A program made the position numbers and the translations under genes. Shown in pieces: positions 1-7,823 of a stretch of DNA of 64,000 nt (within the stretch, counting starts at the first letter, position 1; the number at the start of each line of letters is the position of its first letter). The stretch is from Micromonospora sp. MP36 (GTDB lineage: Bacteria > Actinomycetota > Actinomycetes > Mycobacteriales > Micromonosporaceae), in contig NZ_VSFA01000002.1 in NCBI RefSeq assembly GCF_008119785.1, forward strand, positions 310,001 through 374,000, in the 5' to 3' direction. Below the pieces are notes generated by a model. That model searched no databases. It worked only from the letters and a program-made list of their open reading frames with translations, and was not told where the DNA came from.

Positions 1-682
1 TGCCGAAGGTCAGCTCGGTGGCCATCGCCTCCGGCTCGGGCAGGCCGGCGTTGGCGAGCAGCGCCGCCCGGTCGTTGCGCAGGCAGGTCTGCGGATGCCG
101 AGCGATCTCGGCGGCCAGCCGCTCCGCCTCCGCGCGGGCCGCACCCGGCGCGACCAGCCGGTTCACCAGGTCCATCCCGTACGCCTCCTCGGCGGGGACC
201 GGACGGCCGGTGAGGATCAGGTCCATGGCCCGGCTCTCCCCGATCAGCCGGGGCAGCCGGACCGTCCCGCCGTCGATCAGCGGTACGCCCCAGCGCCGGC
301 AGAACACCCCGAGCACCGCGTCCGACTCGGCGATTCGCAGGTCGCACCAGAGCGCCAACTCCAGTCCGCCGGCCACGGCGTACCCGGAGATCGCGGCGAG
401 CACCGGCTTGGACAGGCGCATCCGGGTGGGACCCATCGGGCCGTCGCCCTCCGGTTCGACCCGGTTGCCGCGCGGCGTACCGATGGCCTTCAGGTCGGCG
501 CCGGCGCAGAACGTGCCGCCGGCGCCCCAGAGCACGGCGACCGCCGCGTCCGGGTCAGCCTCGAACGCGCGGAACGCGTCCGCCAGCGCCCGGGCGGTCG
601 GGCCGTCGACGGCGTTGCGCGCCTCCGGCCGGTCCAGGATCACCGTGGTCACCGGCCCGGCGTGCTCGACGCGTACCCCCAT
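1..682 (-). CDS. Crotonase / enoyl-CoA hydratase family protein (3' end beyond window)
   Basis: Crotonase-fold enzyme acting on acyl-CoA thioesters; the exact reaction is not certain. The frame reads MGVRVEHAGP from an ATG at 682 and runs off the left edge after about 227 residues. Oxyanion-hole elements are visible: CAGADLK (about 59-65) and GYAVAGGLEL (about 100-109). The two glutamates that catalyse hydration in classical enoyl-CoA hydratases do not line up: the region after the second loop reads GVFCRRWGVPLIDGGT, with no QPE motif and Asp where the second Glu is expected. Hydration is therefore not assured, and isomerase, hydrolase or decarboxylase activity is possible. An upstream ATG at 689 is in another frame. 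Confidence 0.85.
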   Translation of the reverse strand, partial: MGVRVEHAGPVTTVILDRPEARNAVDGPTARALADAFRAFEADPDAAVAVLWGAGGTFCAGADLKAIGTPRGNRVEPEGDGPMGPTRMRLSKPVLAAISGYAVAGGLELALWCDLRIAESDAVLGVFCRRWGVPLIDGGTVRLPRLIGESRAMDLILTGRPVPAEEAYGMDLVNRLVAPGAARAEAERLAAEIARHPQTCLRNDRAALLANAGLPEPEAMATELTFG

Positions 683-735
683 CGGGTCAGCATGCCTCGA
701 CGGCGGCCGGCGCGCCAGGCATCGGTGCGGGTGCG

Positions 736-813
736 TTGATCGACTCCAGGTCGCCGACATCGCGGTATCCGACTGACTCCGACACCGCGATGCCGCGTAA
801 CTGGAGTTGATAA
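736..813. repeat. Nested imperfect palindrome
   Basis: Two nested inverted repeats in the gap between the crotonase start and the EamA stop. The inner arms CATCGCGGT (758-766) and ACCGCGATG (784-792) match perfectly around a 17-base loop. The outer arms (about 736-749 and 801-813) pair CGACTCCAG-type sequence with CTGGAGTTG with one mismatch and one gap. It could fold as a long transcript hairpin ending the upstream minus-strand gene, or be a dispersed palindromic element. Confidence 0.6.
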
Positions 814-817
814 AGGG

Positions 818-1726
818 TCAGCCACGCCGGGCCAGGGTGGCACCGAGGGCGGCCCCCACCACACAGGCCACGCCGAGCAGTTGCGACCCGGCCAGCAGCT
901 CGCCGAGCAGCAGCGCGCCCACCAGCGCCGCCACCGCCGGTTCCAGGCTGAGCAGCACCGCGAAGACCCGCGCCGGCATCCGGCGCAGCGCGGCCAGCTC
1001 CGCCGAGTACGGCAGCACCGACGACAGCAGCGCCACCCCCAGCCCGAGCGCCACGATGCGAAGGTCGAGCAGTTCGGCGCCGCCGGACGCCACCCCGAAC
1101 GGGAGTACGCAGAGCGCACCCACCGCCATGCCCAGCGCCAGCCCCCGGCTGCCCGGCAGGTGCCCGCTCAGCGCCTTGCCGAGCAGCACGTACCCGGCCC
1201 AGCCGACCGCGATCAGCGCGCAGAGCAGCAGGTCCAGCGGGTCCACCCCGATCCCGCCGAGCCCGGCCAGGAGCAGGACGCCCGTCCCGGCCAGCAGCGC
1301 CCAGAGCACGTCGACCACGCGGCGGCTGCCGAGCAGCGACACCAGCAGCGGGCCGGCGAACCCGACCGTGACCGCCACCCCGAGCGGCACCCGCTGCAGG
1401 GCGGCGTAGAAGGCGAGGTTCATGGCGGCCATGGCCACCCCGAACGCCCCGACCAGGCCGGCCGCCCGCCAGCCGGGCCACCTCGTCGGGCGGGTGACGG
1501 CGAGCAGGACCAGCGCGCCGAGGCCGAGCCGCAACGTGGTGGTGCCCCCGGCGCTGGTGGCGGTGAAGAGCTGCTTGGCCACCGCCGCGCCGACCTGGGT
1601 GGAGACCATCCCGAGCAGCATCAGCAGCGGCGGGGGTACGGCCTCGGGGCGGCTCAGCGCCGTGACGAGCCGAGCCGCCGGCAGAGACGAGGGGGTACGG
1701 GAGGCGTGCGCGTACATTCCGGTCAC
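818..1726 (-). CDS. EamA/RhtA-type inner-membrane exporter
   Basis: A drug/metabolite-transporter superfamily permease, about 302 residues, of the EamA class that includes the threonine/homoserine exporter RhtA. It shows about ten hydrophobic helices in two homologous halves (residues about 33-160 and 165-300), the usual EamA length and layout. The second half carries the typical MPARVFAVLLSLEPAVAAL stretch seen in RhtA-like proteins. The start is GTG at 1726; an in-frame ATG lies three codons downstream. The substrate cannot be told from sequence; amino-acid or metabolite efflux is the family expectation. Confidence 0.88.
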   Translation of the reverse strand: MTGMYAHASRTPSSLPAARLVTALSRPEAVPPPLLMLLGMVSTQVGAAVAKQLFTATSAGGTTTLRLGLGALVLLAVTRPTRWPGWRAAGLVGAFGVAMAAMNLAFYAALQRVPLGVAVTVGFAGPLLVSLLGSRRVVDVLWALLAGTGVLLLAGLGGIGVDPLDLLLCALIAVGWAGYVLLGKALSGHLPGSRGLALGMAVGALCVLPFGVASGGAELLDLRIVALGLGVALLSSVLPYSAELAALRRMPARVFAVLLSLEPAVAALVGALLLGELLAGSQLLGVACVVGAALGATLARRG

Positions 1727-1950
1727 GATGGTCGGCGACGGCGCGGGACGCGAGGGAATTCCCGGCCCTGGGCCCAGGCAGCGGCGAAGAGCAGCCCGGA
1801 GCCGCCAGCGGAAGCCGCTGCTCGCTGTCAGCGACGACCTCCGCGTGGTCGCGCCCGGCTGGCTTGCGTCGGCATGGCCGGAGGCACCCGATGGGGTGAT
1901 TGGCCAGTCCCGCCCGGTTTGGGGCCGCGCCTGCCGGGAAGTCGGACCAC

Positions 1951-2802
1951 GTGCGCGGACTAGTGAACAACCTCGAACAGGCCTCCCGGCTCGACGGGAT
2001 CGGCGACCGGCTCCAGCGGGCCGTCCAGGGCACCCTGCGTGGCCAGCGGATCCGGGACTTCCTGCACGGTGTCTGGCTGGGGCACCCGCTGCACCCGGCG
2101 ATGGTGCAGGTGCCGGTCGGCGCCTGGATCAGCGCCGCGGTGCTGGACCTGATGCCCGGGCAGCGCCGTGCGGCGACCACCCTGATCGGGATCGGCACGG
2201 CCAGCGCGGTGCCGGCCGCCGTCGCCGGGCTCAACGACTGGGCCGCACTCTCTCGCGACCAGCGCCGGATCGGCCTGGTGCACGCCACCGCGAACGCCAT
2301 CGGGCTGGCCTGCTACGCCGGCTCCCTGATCGCCCGGCGCAACGGCCGGTACGGGATGGGCAAGGCGCTGGCGTACCTCGGGCTGTCGGCGGCGAGCGGC
2401 GGGGCGTACCTGGGCGGGCACCTGGCGTACAAGCAGGGGGCGCAGGTCAGCCAGAGCATCTCCGAGCTGCACCTGGTGAGCGATGGCTGGCACCCGCTCG
2501 GTGACCTGTCCAGCGTGCCGCAGCGGCAGCTCGTCACGCGGGAGATCGACGATGTGTCGGTGATCCTCTACCGGCACGGGGACGACATCACCGTGATGCT
2601 GGAGCGCTGCCCGCACCAGAGCGGCCCGCTCGGCCAGGGCCAGGTGCAGGATATCGACGGCCACGACTGCGTCGTGTGCCCGTGGCACGGCAGCACGTTC
2701 CGGCTCAACGGCGGCGAGGTGGTGCACGGGCCGTCCGCGAACGACCAGGTCACCCTGCCGGCCCGGGTGGTCAACGGCCGCATCGAGGCCCGCCTGCCCT
2801 GA
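1951..2802 (+). CDS. DUF2231-Rieske [2Fe-2S] membrane protein
   Basis: Fusion of an N-terminal DUF2231 membrane domain (LGHPLHPAMVQVPVGAWISA and following helices, about residues 40-165) with a C-terminal Rieske domain. Rieske cluster ligands are visible as C220-P-H222 and C243-P-W-H246 (CPHQSGPLGQG, CVVCPWHGSTF). Such proteins are predicted redox carriers at the membrane; the partner is unknown. GTG at 1951 is chosen because GGGAAG lies about ten bases upstream; in-frame alternatives are TTG 1900 and GTG 1963. It is a single gene transcribed away from EamA. Confidence 0.88.
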   Translation: MRGLVNNLEQASRLDGIGDRLQRAVQGTLRGQRIRDFLHGVWLGHPLHPAMVQVPVGAWISAAVLDLMPGQRRAATTLIGIGTASAVPAAVAGLNDWAALSRDQRRIGLVHATANAIGLACYAGSLIARRNGRYGMGKALAYLGLSAASGGAYLGGHLAYKQGAQVSQSISELHLVSDGWHPLGDLSSVPQRQLVTREIDDVSVILYRHGDDITVMLERCPHQSGPLGQGQVQDIDGHDCVVCPWHGSTFRLNGGEVVHGPSANDQVTLPARVVNGRIEARLP

Positions 2803-2939
2803 CCAGCCAGGGTCAGCCGCGGCAAGCCGCCCGGGCCAGATGTTGGTAGGAAATGGCCCCTGGAGGGCCGAAATCTGCCAAGGTCTGCCGGCGCGGCGCG
2901 GCGCGGCGCGGCACGACGCGGGCGCGTGGTGGGTGATGG

Positions 2940-4181
2940 TCAGTCTTTGCGGTGGCGGCCGGGCAGGAGCGCCCGGCCGGCCGCCCGGGGGACCGGTCGC
3001 CGGCGCAGGCCGAGCACCGCCCCGATCTGCGCGCCGACGATGCTCGCCACCGCCAGCACCGCCGAGATCGCCAGCGGCCGGTTGATCCCGTCCTCGGCCG
3101 TGGCCCGCGAGGCCCCCGCCGCCATCGCCGGCGGCTGGCCCACCGGTTCCGCTGCCGTGGACCCTGGCGTCCCGGTGCGCCCCGGGGACGGCTTCGCTTT
3201 CGGCGTCTGGCCGGCCGCCCCGGCGCCGCCCGCGTCCGCCGTCGGGCCCCGTCCGTTGTGGGGGGTCGCCGACGAGCCGGGCGTCGCTGACGATCCGGGC
3301 TTCGCCGCCGGTCCGTCCGGAGCGGCGGCCGGCGTGCGCGGTCCGGGAACCGGCGGGGCCGGGGTGACCAGCCGACCGGTGGCATGCCGGCGAGCTCCCT
3401 CGTCCGCCGCCCCCTCCGGCAGTCTCAGCAGTTGGCCGGGGCGGATCCGGTCCGGGTCGGCGATCCGGTTCAGCCGGGCCACCTCGCGGTAGCGGTCGAA
3501 GTCGTCCAGGTATCGCTCGGCCACCGTGCCCAGGTAGTCGCCCTTCGCCACCCGGTAGACGGCCGGCTCGCCCGCGTCGGACGCCGCCCGCATTGGCGGG
3601 GCGGCGAGCGCGGGGGCGGGGGCGGCCACCTGTTCCGGCGGGGCGGCGAGCCCCCGGGCGGCCTGCTCCGGCGGCGTGACCAGCCGGGCGACCGGCGCCG
3701 CGGCCTGCCTTGGAACAGCGACCGCCGGCCCGGCCACGCTCGGCTGCGGAGCGACGACGGCCGGCTGCGGGGCGGCCAGGGCGGCGGCGCTCGCCGCGGC
3801 CGGGCTCGCCGCCAGGATCAGCGCCACCGAGCCCACCAGCGCGGCCGCCGCCCGCTGCTGCCGGCGCATTCCGGGCAGCCGGGGCGCCGGCCGGCGCACC
3901 GCCGCCGCCAGCAACTCCACCAGTACGGAGAACGCGAAAGTCGCCCAGCCGAACCAGCCCACCACCGCCAGCGCCCGCAGGAACAGCTGCCCGTCGTCGC
4001 GGCTGGTCAGCGCCGTACCCACCCCGGCGAGGGTGGGCAGGTGGTCGGGGAGAGGATTGCCGGCGAGGGCGAGGAGCGCGATCGGCCCGCCGGCCAACAC
4101 CGCGCAGAGCACGACGAGGGCGCCCAGCCCGGTGAGGACCTGGCCGGTCCGCCGTACGGCGGAGCGTTGCGGTGCGGCCAT
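2940..4181 (-). CDS. LysM-domain membrane protein closing the Tad operon
   Basis: A 413-residue protein with hydrophobic helices at about 15-40, 68-92 and 112-134, a Pro/Ala-rich linker, one LysM domain (about 207-256, YRVAKGDYLGTVAERYL to RPGQLLRLPE), a second low-complexity linker and a C-terminal helix (about 370-392) followed by basic residues. LysM binds glycan-containing polymers such as peptidoglycan, so a role in anchoring or letting the pilus through the wall is inferred. The ATG at 4181 follows a GGAAGG-type site. It is the last gene of the Tad operon, 19 bases after the TadG-like gene. In related loci this position often holds a LysM-BTAD fusion; no BTAD region is seen here. Confidence 0.8.
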   Translation of the reverse strand: MAAPQRSAVRRTGQVLTGLGALVVLCAVLAGGPIALLALAGNPLPDHLPTLAGVGTALTSRDDGQLFLRALAVVGWFGWATFAFSVLVELLAAAVRRPAPRLPGMRRQQRAAAALVGSVALILAASPAAASAAALAAPQPAVVAPQPSVAGPAVAVPRQAAAPVARLVTPPEQAARGLAAPPEQVAAPAPALAAPPMRAASDAGEPAVYRVAKGDYLGTVAERYLDDFDRYREVARLNRIADPDRIRPGQLLRLPEGAADEGARRHATGRLVTPAPPVPGPRTPAAAPDGPAAKPGSSATPGSSATPHNGRGPTADAGGAGAAGQTPKAKPSPGRTGTPGSTAAEPVGQPPAMAAGASRATAEDGINRPLAISAVLAVASIVGAQIGAVLGLRRRPVPRAAGRALLPGRHRKD

Positions 4182-4200
4182 GGCTGCTGCCTTCCCTTCC

Positions 4201-4632
4201 TTACGGTGCCCCGGTGAGCGCCCGCGCGGTGGCCTCACCGGTGACGGTGACGGAGTCGTCCAAGCCGAAGAGGGCGAGCAGATCCCGGCGGTAGGTGATA
4301 CGGACGCGTACCTGGATCTGCTTCTCGCCGTCGACCACCGGGAAGCTGACGTCGTGCCCGCGGACCCCACCGGCGGCGCGCAGGTAGTCCGCGACGGCGT
4401 CCCGGGCCGCCGCCTCGTCGATCTCCTTCGGGCCGCCCTCGATCGCCCGGGCCCGGTCGATCATCTGGCCGCCGCTGCGAGCCGCCTCGGCGGCGAGGTC
4501 GTCGGCGCGCTGCAACGACCGCAACTGGCCGGCCGTGTCGTACGCCAGCCCGATGACCACGAGGACCCCGGCCAGCGCGGCGGCGAGGAAAAGGCTGATC
4601 CGGCCGCTCTCCCGGCCGGCCCGCGGGATCAT
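4201..4632 (-). CDS. TadG-like pilus assembly protein
   Basis: A 143-residue protein with one N-terminal membrane helix (RISLFLAAALAGVLVVIGLA) and a conserved following region (AGQLRSLQRADDLAAEAAR) typical of actinobacterial TadE/TadG-like minor pilins. Unlike its two upstream neighbours it has no glutamate five residues after a glycine, so cleavage by the prepilin peptidase is not predicted from the usual motif. Its start overlaps the stop of the preceding TadE gene (ATGA), indicating translational coupling. Confidence 0.8.
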   Translation of the reverse strand: MIPRAGRESGRISLFLAAALAGVLVVIGLAYDTAGQLRSLQRADDLAAEAARSGGQMIDRARAIEGGPKEIDEAAARDAVADYLRAAGGVRGHDVSFPVVDGEKQIQVRVRITYRRDLLALFGLDDSVTVTGEATARALTGAP

Positions 4633-5096
4633 CGCCGGCTCCGGTAGCTGTCCAGCGGAGACGTGAAGGTCGCCAAGACGCGATGCTCACCCGGCACCCC
4701 GGGCACGCCCGGCGCGCGCAGGTCCGTGAAGGAGACCCGGCAGGTGACCGTGACCGTGACGGTGGCGGGCACCCCGGGTGCGCTCCGGTACGCCGCCGCG
4801 AAGGTGGTCGACCGGCCCCGGACCGAGCCGCTGAACTGCAACGCCGGGGCTCCGGCGCAGTTCAGCCCCCGCCAGTCGAGCTGCTGGCGGGCCGCGTCGA
4901 CGGCCGCGGACTGCCCGGACCGAGCGTCCCGGGCGATCGAGGCGGCCCGGGCGGCGTCATGTGCGGCCGACTCCACCGCCTCGTCCGCCACCGCCGTACG
5001 CCCGGCCACCCCGGCCAGCACCAGCAGCCCGATGAAGGCGGGGGCGAGCACCGCCACCTCGATCGAGACCGAGCCCCGTTCGCGCATCGGCCTCAC
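4629..5096 (-). CDS. TadE family minor pilin
   Basis: A 155-residue pseudopilin with a short basic leader and a G8-S-V-S-I-E13 processing motif (MRPMRERGSVSIEVAVLAP), followed by a hydrophobic helix. Glycine with Glu at +5 is the class IV/Flp prepilin peptidase signature, so cleavage by the divergent peptidase at 13016 is expected. The C-terminal part is a small beta-rich domain with two cysteines (GLNCAGAP, VTVTCRV). Both ends overlap neighbouring pilus genes by four bases. Confidence 0.85.
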   Translation of the reverse strand: MRPMRERGSVSIEVAVLAPAFIGLLVLAGVAGRTAVADEAVESAAHDAARAASIARDARSGQSAAVDAARQQLDWRGLNCAGAPALQFSGSVRGRSTTFAAAYRSAPGVPATVTVTVTCRVSFTDLRAPGVPGVPGEHRVLATFTSPLDSYRSRR

Positions 5097-5635
5097 CCCG
5101 TCGTCCAGCGTTCGACGGTGCCGTGCGCGGTCTGCCGGACCGGGAAGCTGACCCCCGGGACGACCGACAGGGACCGGCCGGTGACCGTGCAGGTCACCTC
5201 GGTGGCGCCGGTGACGCAGGTGGGGCCGGTCTCGTCCCAGCCGACCAGCCAGTCCCCGGCGGTCCGCAGGAAGCGGGCGGCCCGGGCCTCGCCGGCTCCC
5301 GCTGGCGCCTCGAGGACCCGCTGCGCGTTGACCCCGCTCTGCGCCGCGTGCAGCGCGGTGGAGCGGGCGACGAACCAGGCCGCGACCTGGATCGACCCGA
5401 AGAGCAGCACCAGGATGGCCGGCATCACCACGGCCAGTTCGACCGGATTCGCCCCCCGGTCCGTACCGTCCGCGGCGAGCCGCCGCCGGACGGCCGCGAC
5501 CGCCCGGCGGAGGACGCCGGACGCGGCCGGGGGGCGGCCCGCCGAGCCGGCGGCCTGCCGCAGCTCGGGCGCGGGCCGCCGCGGCCGGGCGGGGTCCGCC
5601 GCCAGGCCGCTGCCGTTCGCCACAGATCGTCGCAT
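5093..5635 (-). CDS. TadE family minor pilin with extended leader
   Basis: A 180-residue TadE-like protein. The processing motif G61-A-N-P-V-E66 (DRGANPVELAVVMPAILV) is preceded by an unusually long 60-residue basic, Pro/Ala-rich N-terminus if the ATG at 5635 is right. No good in-frame start closer to the motif is obvious, so either the leader is long or the start is a weak internal codon. The C-terminal domain contains paired cysteines (GPTCVTGATEVTCTV) that may form a disulfide outside the cell. The stop overlaps the next TadE start (ATGA). Confidence 0.78.
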   Translation of the reverse strand: MRRSVANGSGLAADPARPRRPAPELRQAAGSAGRPPAASGVLRRAVAAVRRRLAADGTDRGANPVELAVVMPAILVLLFGSIQVAAWFVARSTALHAAQSGVNAQRVLEAPAGAGEARAARFLRTAGDWLVGWDETGPTCVTGATEVTCTVTGRSLSVVPGVSFPVRQTAHGTVERWTTG

Positions 5636-5643
5636 CGGATCCG

Positions 5644-5838
5644 TCAGGGTGCGGTCGGGACGGCGTTCATCCAGTTCCGTGCCCGGGCCATGACCAGGCC
5701 GGTGACGAAGAGGGCCGCGGCCACCAGGCCAAAAATGATCACTGCGGTGGGGACCGGGCTGTCTCCCCGCTCCGGCTCCCGACGCAGGTCGGCCAGGCGC
5801 GTGGTCAGCGCGGCGTGCAGGTAGGCGATGAGCTGCAT
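5644..5838 (-). CDS. Flp-like small membrane protein (candidate major pilin)
   Basis: A 64-residue peptide with an amphipathic N-terminus (MQLIAYLHAALTTRLADLRR), a polar stretch ERGDSP and one hydrophobic helix (about 30-50). Size, topology and position directly after TadC and before the TadE genes match the flp slot of Tad loci, and RGDSPVPTAVIIFG resembles the actinobacterial Flp cleavage region. The usual Glu at +5 after Gly25 is missing (Pro30 there). It may be a diverged pilin or a structural membrane peptide. An AAGGAGTTCC-type site precedes the ATG at 5838. Confidence 0.6.
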   Translation of the reverse strand: MQLIAYLHAALTTRLADLRREPERGDSPVPTAVIIFGLVAAALFVTGLVMARARNWMNAVPTAP

Positions 5839-5862
5839 GGGAACTCCTTCTCGGGGTGGATG

Positions 5863-6726
5863 TCACAGGCGGGCGAGGAACGGATACACGGCGAAGCCGA
5901 GCAGCACGAAAACCAGCAACGAGCCCGGGATGTCCAGCCGGCTGGTCACCCCCTCGGCCCGGGCCAGGTTGTCGGTACGGATCTGGTCGCGCAGCGAGTC
6001 CGCGCGGCTGCGCAGCGTCTCGTGCACCTGGGCGCCCTCGCTGCCGGACGAGCGCATGATGGCGCCCACGTCGCCCAGCTCCGGGATGCCGATCCGGTCG
6101 GCGAGTTCCTGCAACTCGTCCCAGGGCGAGTGCATCTGGAGCTGGGCGATCCGCAGCGCCTCCCGGATCCGGTCGAAGACCCAGCCGTCGCAGACCGTCG
6201 CCGCGCGTTCCAGCGACTGCACCGGGCCGTGCGCCGCGGAGAGCTGCAACGCCACCAGGTCCAGGTAGGTACAGACCGCCTGGCGGAACTCGTCCCGCGC
6301 GGCGTCCGCCTTGGCCAGCACCTCGCGGTGGGCGAGCAGGCCGGCGAGGAACGCCATCCCCAGGCTGCCCAACAGGGGTACGGCCAACGGCACCGACACC
6401 CCGCCGAGGAACAGCACGGCCGAGGTCAGGGCCGGGGTGGCGAACCCGACCAGGGCGCTGAGCAGCACCGACAGGGCGTACTGCTCGGGGGTGCGGTCGA
6501 GCAGGGCGAGCTGCCGGTGCGGCGGGCGCAGCCAGCGCGAGAGCCCGCCCAGCCAATCCGGGCCGCCCCGGGCGGTGGCCACCTGCCCGGGCGGCTGGTG
6601 CAGCCGGCGCAGCGCGGGGCCGAGCGCCGGGGTGGCCGGCAGTGCCTCGCGGACCACCAGGAAGAGGCCGAGCCCGATGGCCGCCCCGCCCAGCACGGCC
6701 GCGGCGAGCTGCCAGTTGAGGATCAC
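5863..6726 (-). CDS. tadC: TadC-like type II secretion F-domain protein
   Basis: A 287-residue polytopic inner-membrane platform protein. A hydrophobic N-terminus is followed by two helices (about 84-130), the soluble T2SSF helical domain (EFRQAVCTYLDLVALQLSAAHGPVQSLERA) and a C-terminal membrane pair. It pairs with TadB to form the platform on which the TadA ATPase acts. The start is GTG at 6726 with AAGGAGGG about seven bases upstream. Confidence 0.9.
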   Translation of the reverse strand: MILNWQLAAAVLGGAAIGLGLFLVVREALPATPALGPALRRLHQPPGQVATARGGPDWLGGLSRWLRPPHRQLALLDRTPEQYALSVLLSALVGFATPALTSAVLFLGGVSVPLAVPLLGSLGMAFLAGLLAHREVLAKADAARDEFRQAVCTYLDLVALQLSAAHGPVQSLERAATVCDGWVFDRIREALRIAQLQMHSPWDELQELADRIGIPELGDVGAIMRSSGSEGAQVHETLRSRADSLRDQIRTDNLARAEGVTSRLDIPGSLLVFVLLGFAVYPFLARL

Positions 6727-6766
6727 CGCAGCCCTCCTTCGTTGGCGACCGGCTCACTTCTCGCGC

Positions 6767-7666
6767 TCACGCGATCACCTCGTCCGGGTCGGGAGCCGGC
6801 AGGAAACGCGCCGGCCGGGGCGGCTGGCTCATCGACCGGACCCAGACCAGCAGCCCGACGAACGCGCCACCGAGCACCGCCATCACGAGCTGCCCGACCG
6901 GCGTCCGGTACGGCCGGATGTACTCGGTGTTGACCAGCGCGTACGCGAGGGCGGCCAGGGTCATCCCGGTGAGGAAGCGGACCGCGAACCGGGGCTGCGT
7001 CCGTTTCGCCTCCACTTCGCGCCGGGTGGCCACCTCGGCGGACGCGGCCGCGGCGATCGAGCCGAGCACGTCACCCAGCCGCTCGCCGCGGTCGGTCAGG
7101 TGCAGGATCAGCGCGGCCACCACCTGGTCGCAGACCGGATCGCCGATCTCGTCGGCGAAGGCGAGCAGGGCGGACTTCGCCAGCCAGCCCGCCTGGAGCC
7201 GGGCCGCCAGGGTGCGTACCTCCTCCTGGATCTCCTCGGGAGCGGTGGCGATGGTGCCGACGATGGCCTGCTGGAGTCCTTGGCCGGTGCCGCAGATGTC
7301 CTTGAGCCGGCGGGTCCACTCACCCACCGCCTCGATCCGGGCGCCGGCCCGCTGCTCGGCCCGGCCGACCCCGAAGAGCCACGGCACCCCGGGCACCGCC
7401 AGCGCCACCAGCAGGCCGACCACCGGCAGCCCGGTCAGCAGGAAGGCCACCGCGCCGGCCACCACGGCCGCGCCGAGTAGCACCTGGTACCGGCGCTGCT
7501 CCCGTCGGCTCGCCCCGGATCCGGTCCAGACTCGGCGCAGCCCCGGCCCGGCGCCGGCCGCCGGTCCAGGTGGCCGGTGGGTGCCGACCAGCGCGACCAC
7601 GGCCAGCACCAGCCCGGCCACGCCGGCCGCGCCGGAGCAGAGAGCGATCAGCTCGATCACCGTCAT
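6767..7666 (-). CDS. tadB: TadB-like type II secretion F-domain protein
   Basis: A 299-residue inner-membrane protein with an N-terminal helix, a middle helix pair (about 66-110), the cytoplasmic T2SSF domain (WTRRLKDICGTGQGLQQAI to LHLTDRGERLGDVLGSIAA) and a C-terminal helix pair. It is the TadB half of the Tad platform, upstream of TadC in the operon. The 40-base gap to TadC contains a partial copy of the GAGCGCGAG-type dispersed repeat that also lies upstream of this gene. Confidence 0.9.
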   Translation of the reverse strand: MTVIELIALCSGAAGVAGLVLAVVALVGTHRPPGPAAGAGPGLRRVWTGSGASRREQRRYQVLLGAAVVAGAVAFLLTGLPVVGLLVALAVPGVPWLFGVGRAEQRAGARIEAVGEWTRRLKDICGTGQGLQQAIVGTIATAPEEIQEEVRTLAARLQAGWLAKSALLAFADEIGDPVCDQVVAALILHLTDRGERLGDVLGSIAAAASAEVATRREVEAKRTQPRFAVRFLTGMTLAALAYALVNTEYIRPYRTPVGQLVMAVLGGAFVGLLVWVRSMSQPPRPARFLPAPDPDEVIA

Positions 7667-7695
7667 GTCGGGCCCGCCTTCGTGCGCCTCGGCCT

Positions 7696-7823
7696 GGTCA
7701 CGGTGCTGGTCGTCGTTCGTGACTGCGGGGCTCGCAACCCCGGCTCACTCCTCGCGCTCACGGTGCTGGCCTCGGTTCGCGACTGCGGGGCGCGCAACGC
7801 CGGCTCACTCCTCGCGCTCACGG
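7696..7823. repeat. About two tandem copies of a 60-bp element inside the tad operon
   Basis: The segment GACTGCGGGG[CG/CT]CGCAA followed by CCGGCTCACTCCTCGCGCTC occurs twice with a 60-base period (7721 and 7781), bracketed by CACGGTGCTGG (7699, 7759). Related partial copies lie at 6739-6772 and 10838-10880, also between tad genes. Read on the minus strand the unit supplies GAG-rich sequence near stop and start codons. I associate this element with Micromonospora genomes, from memory only. Confidence 0.75.

Noticed and set aside
95..739. Plus-strand open frame opposite the crotonase gene
   Set aside because: Antisense to a clear minus-strand enzyme; Arg/Pro/Gly-rich with no family features, as expected of a high-GC shadow frame.
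5093..6757. A 554-codon frame through TadC and the Flp-like gene
   Set aside because: Only its last 180 codons (TadE) are coding; the rest is a shadow of TadC and the peptide gene in another frame.
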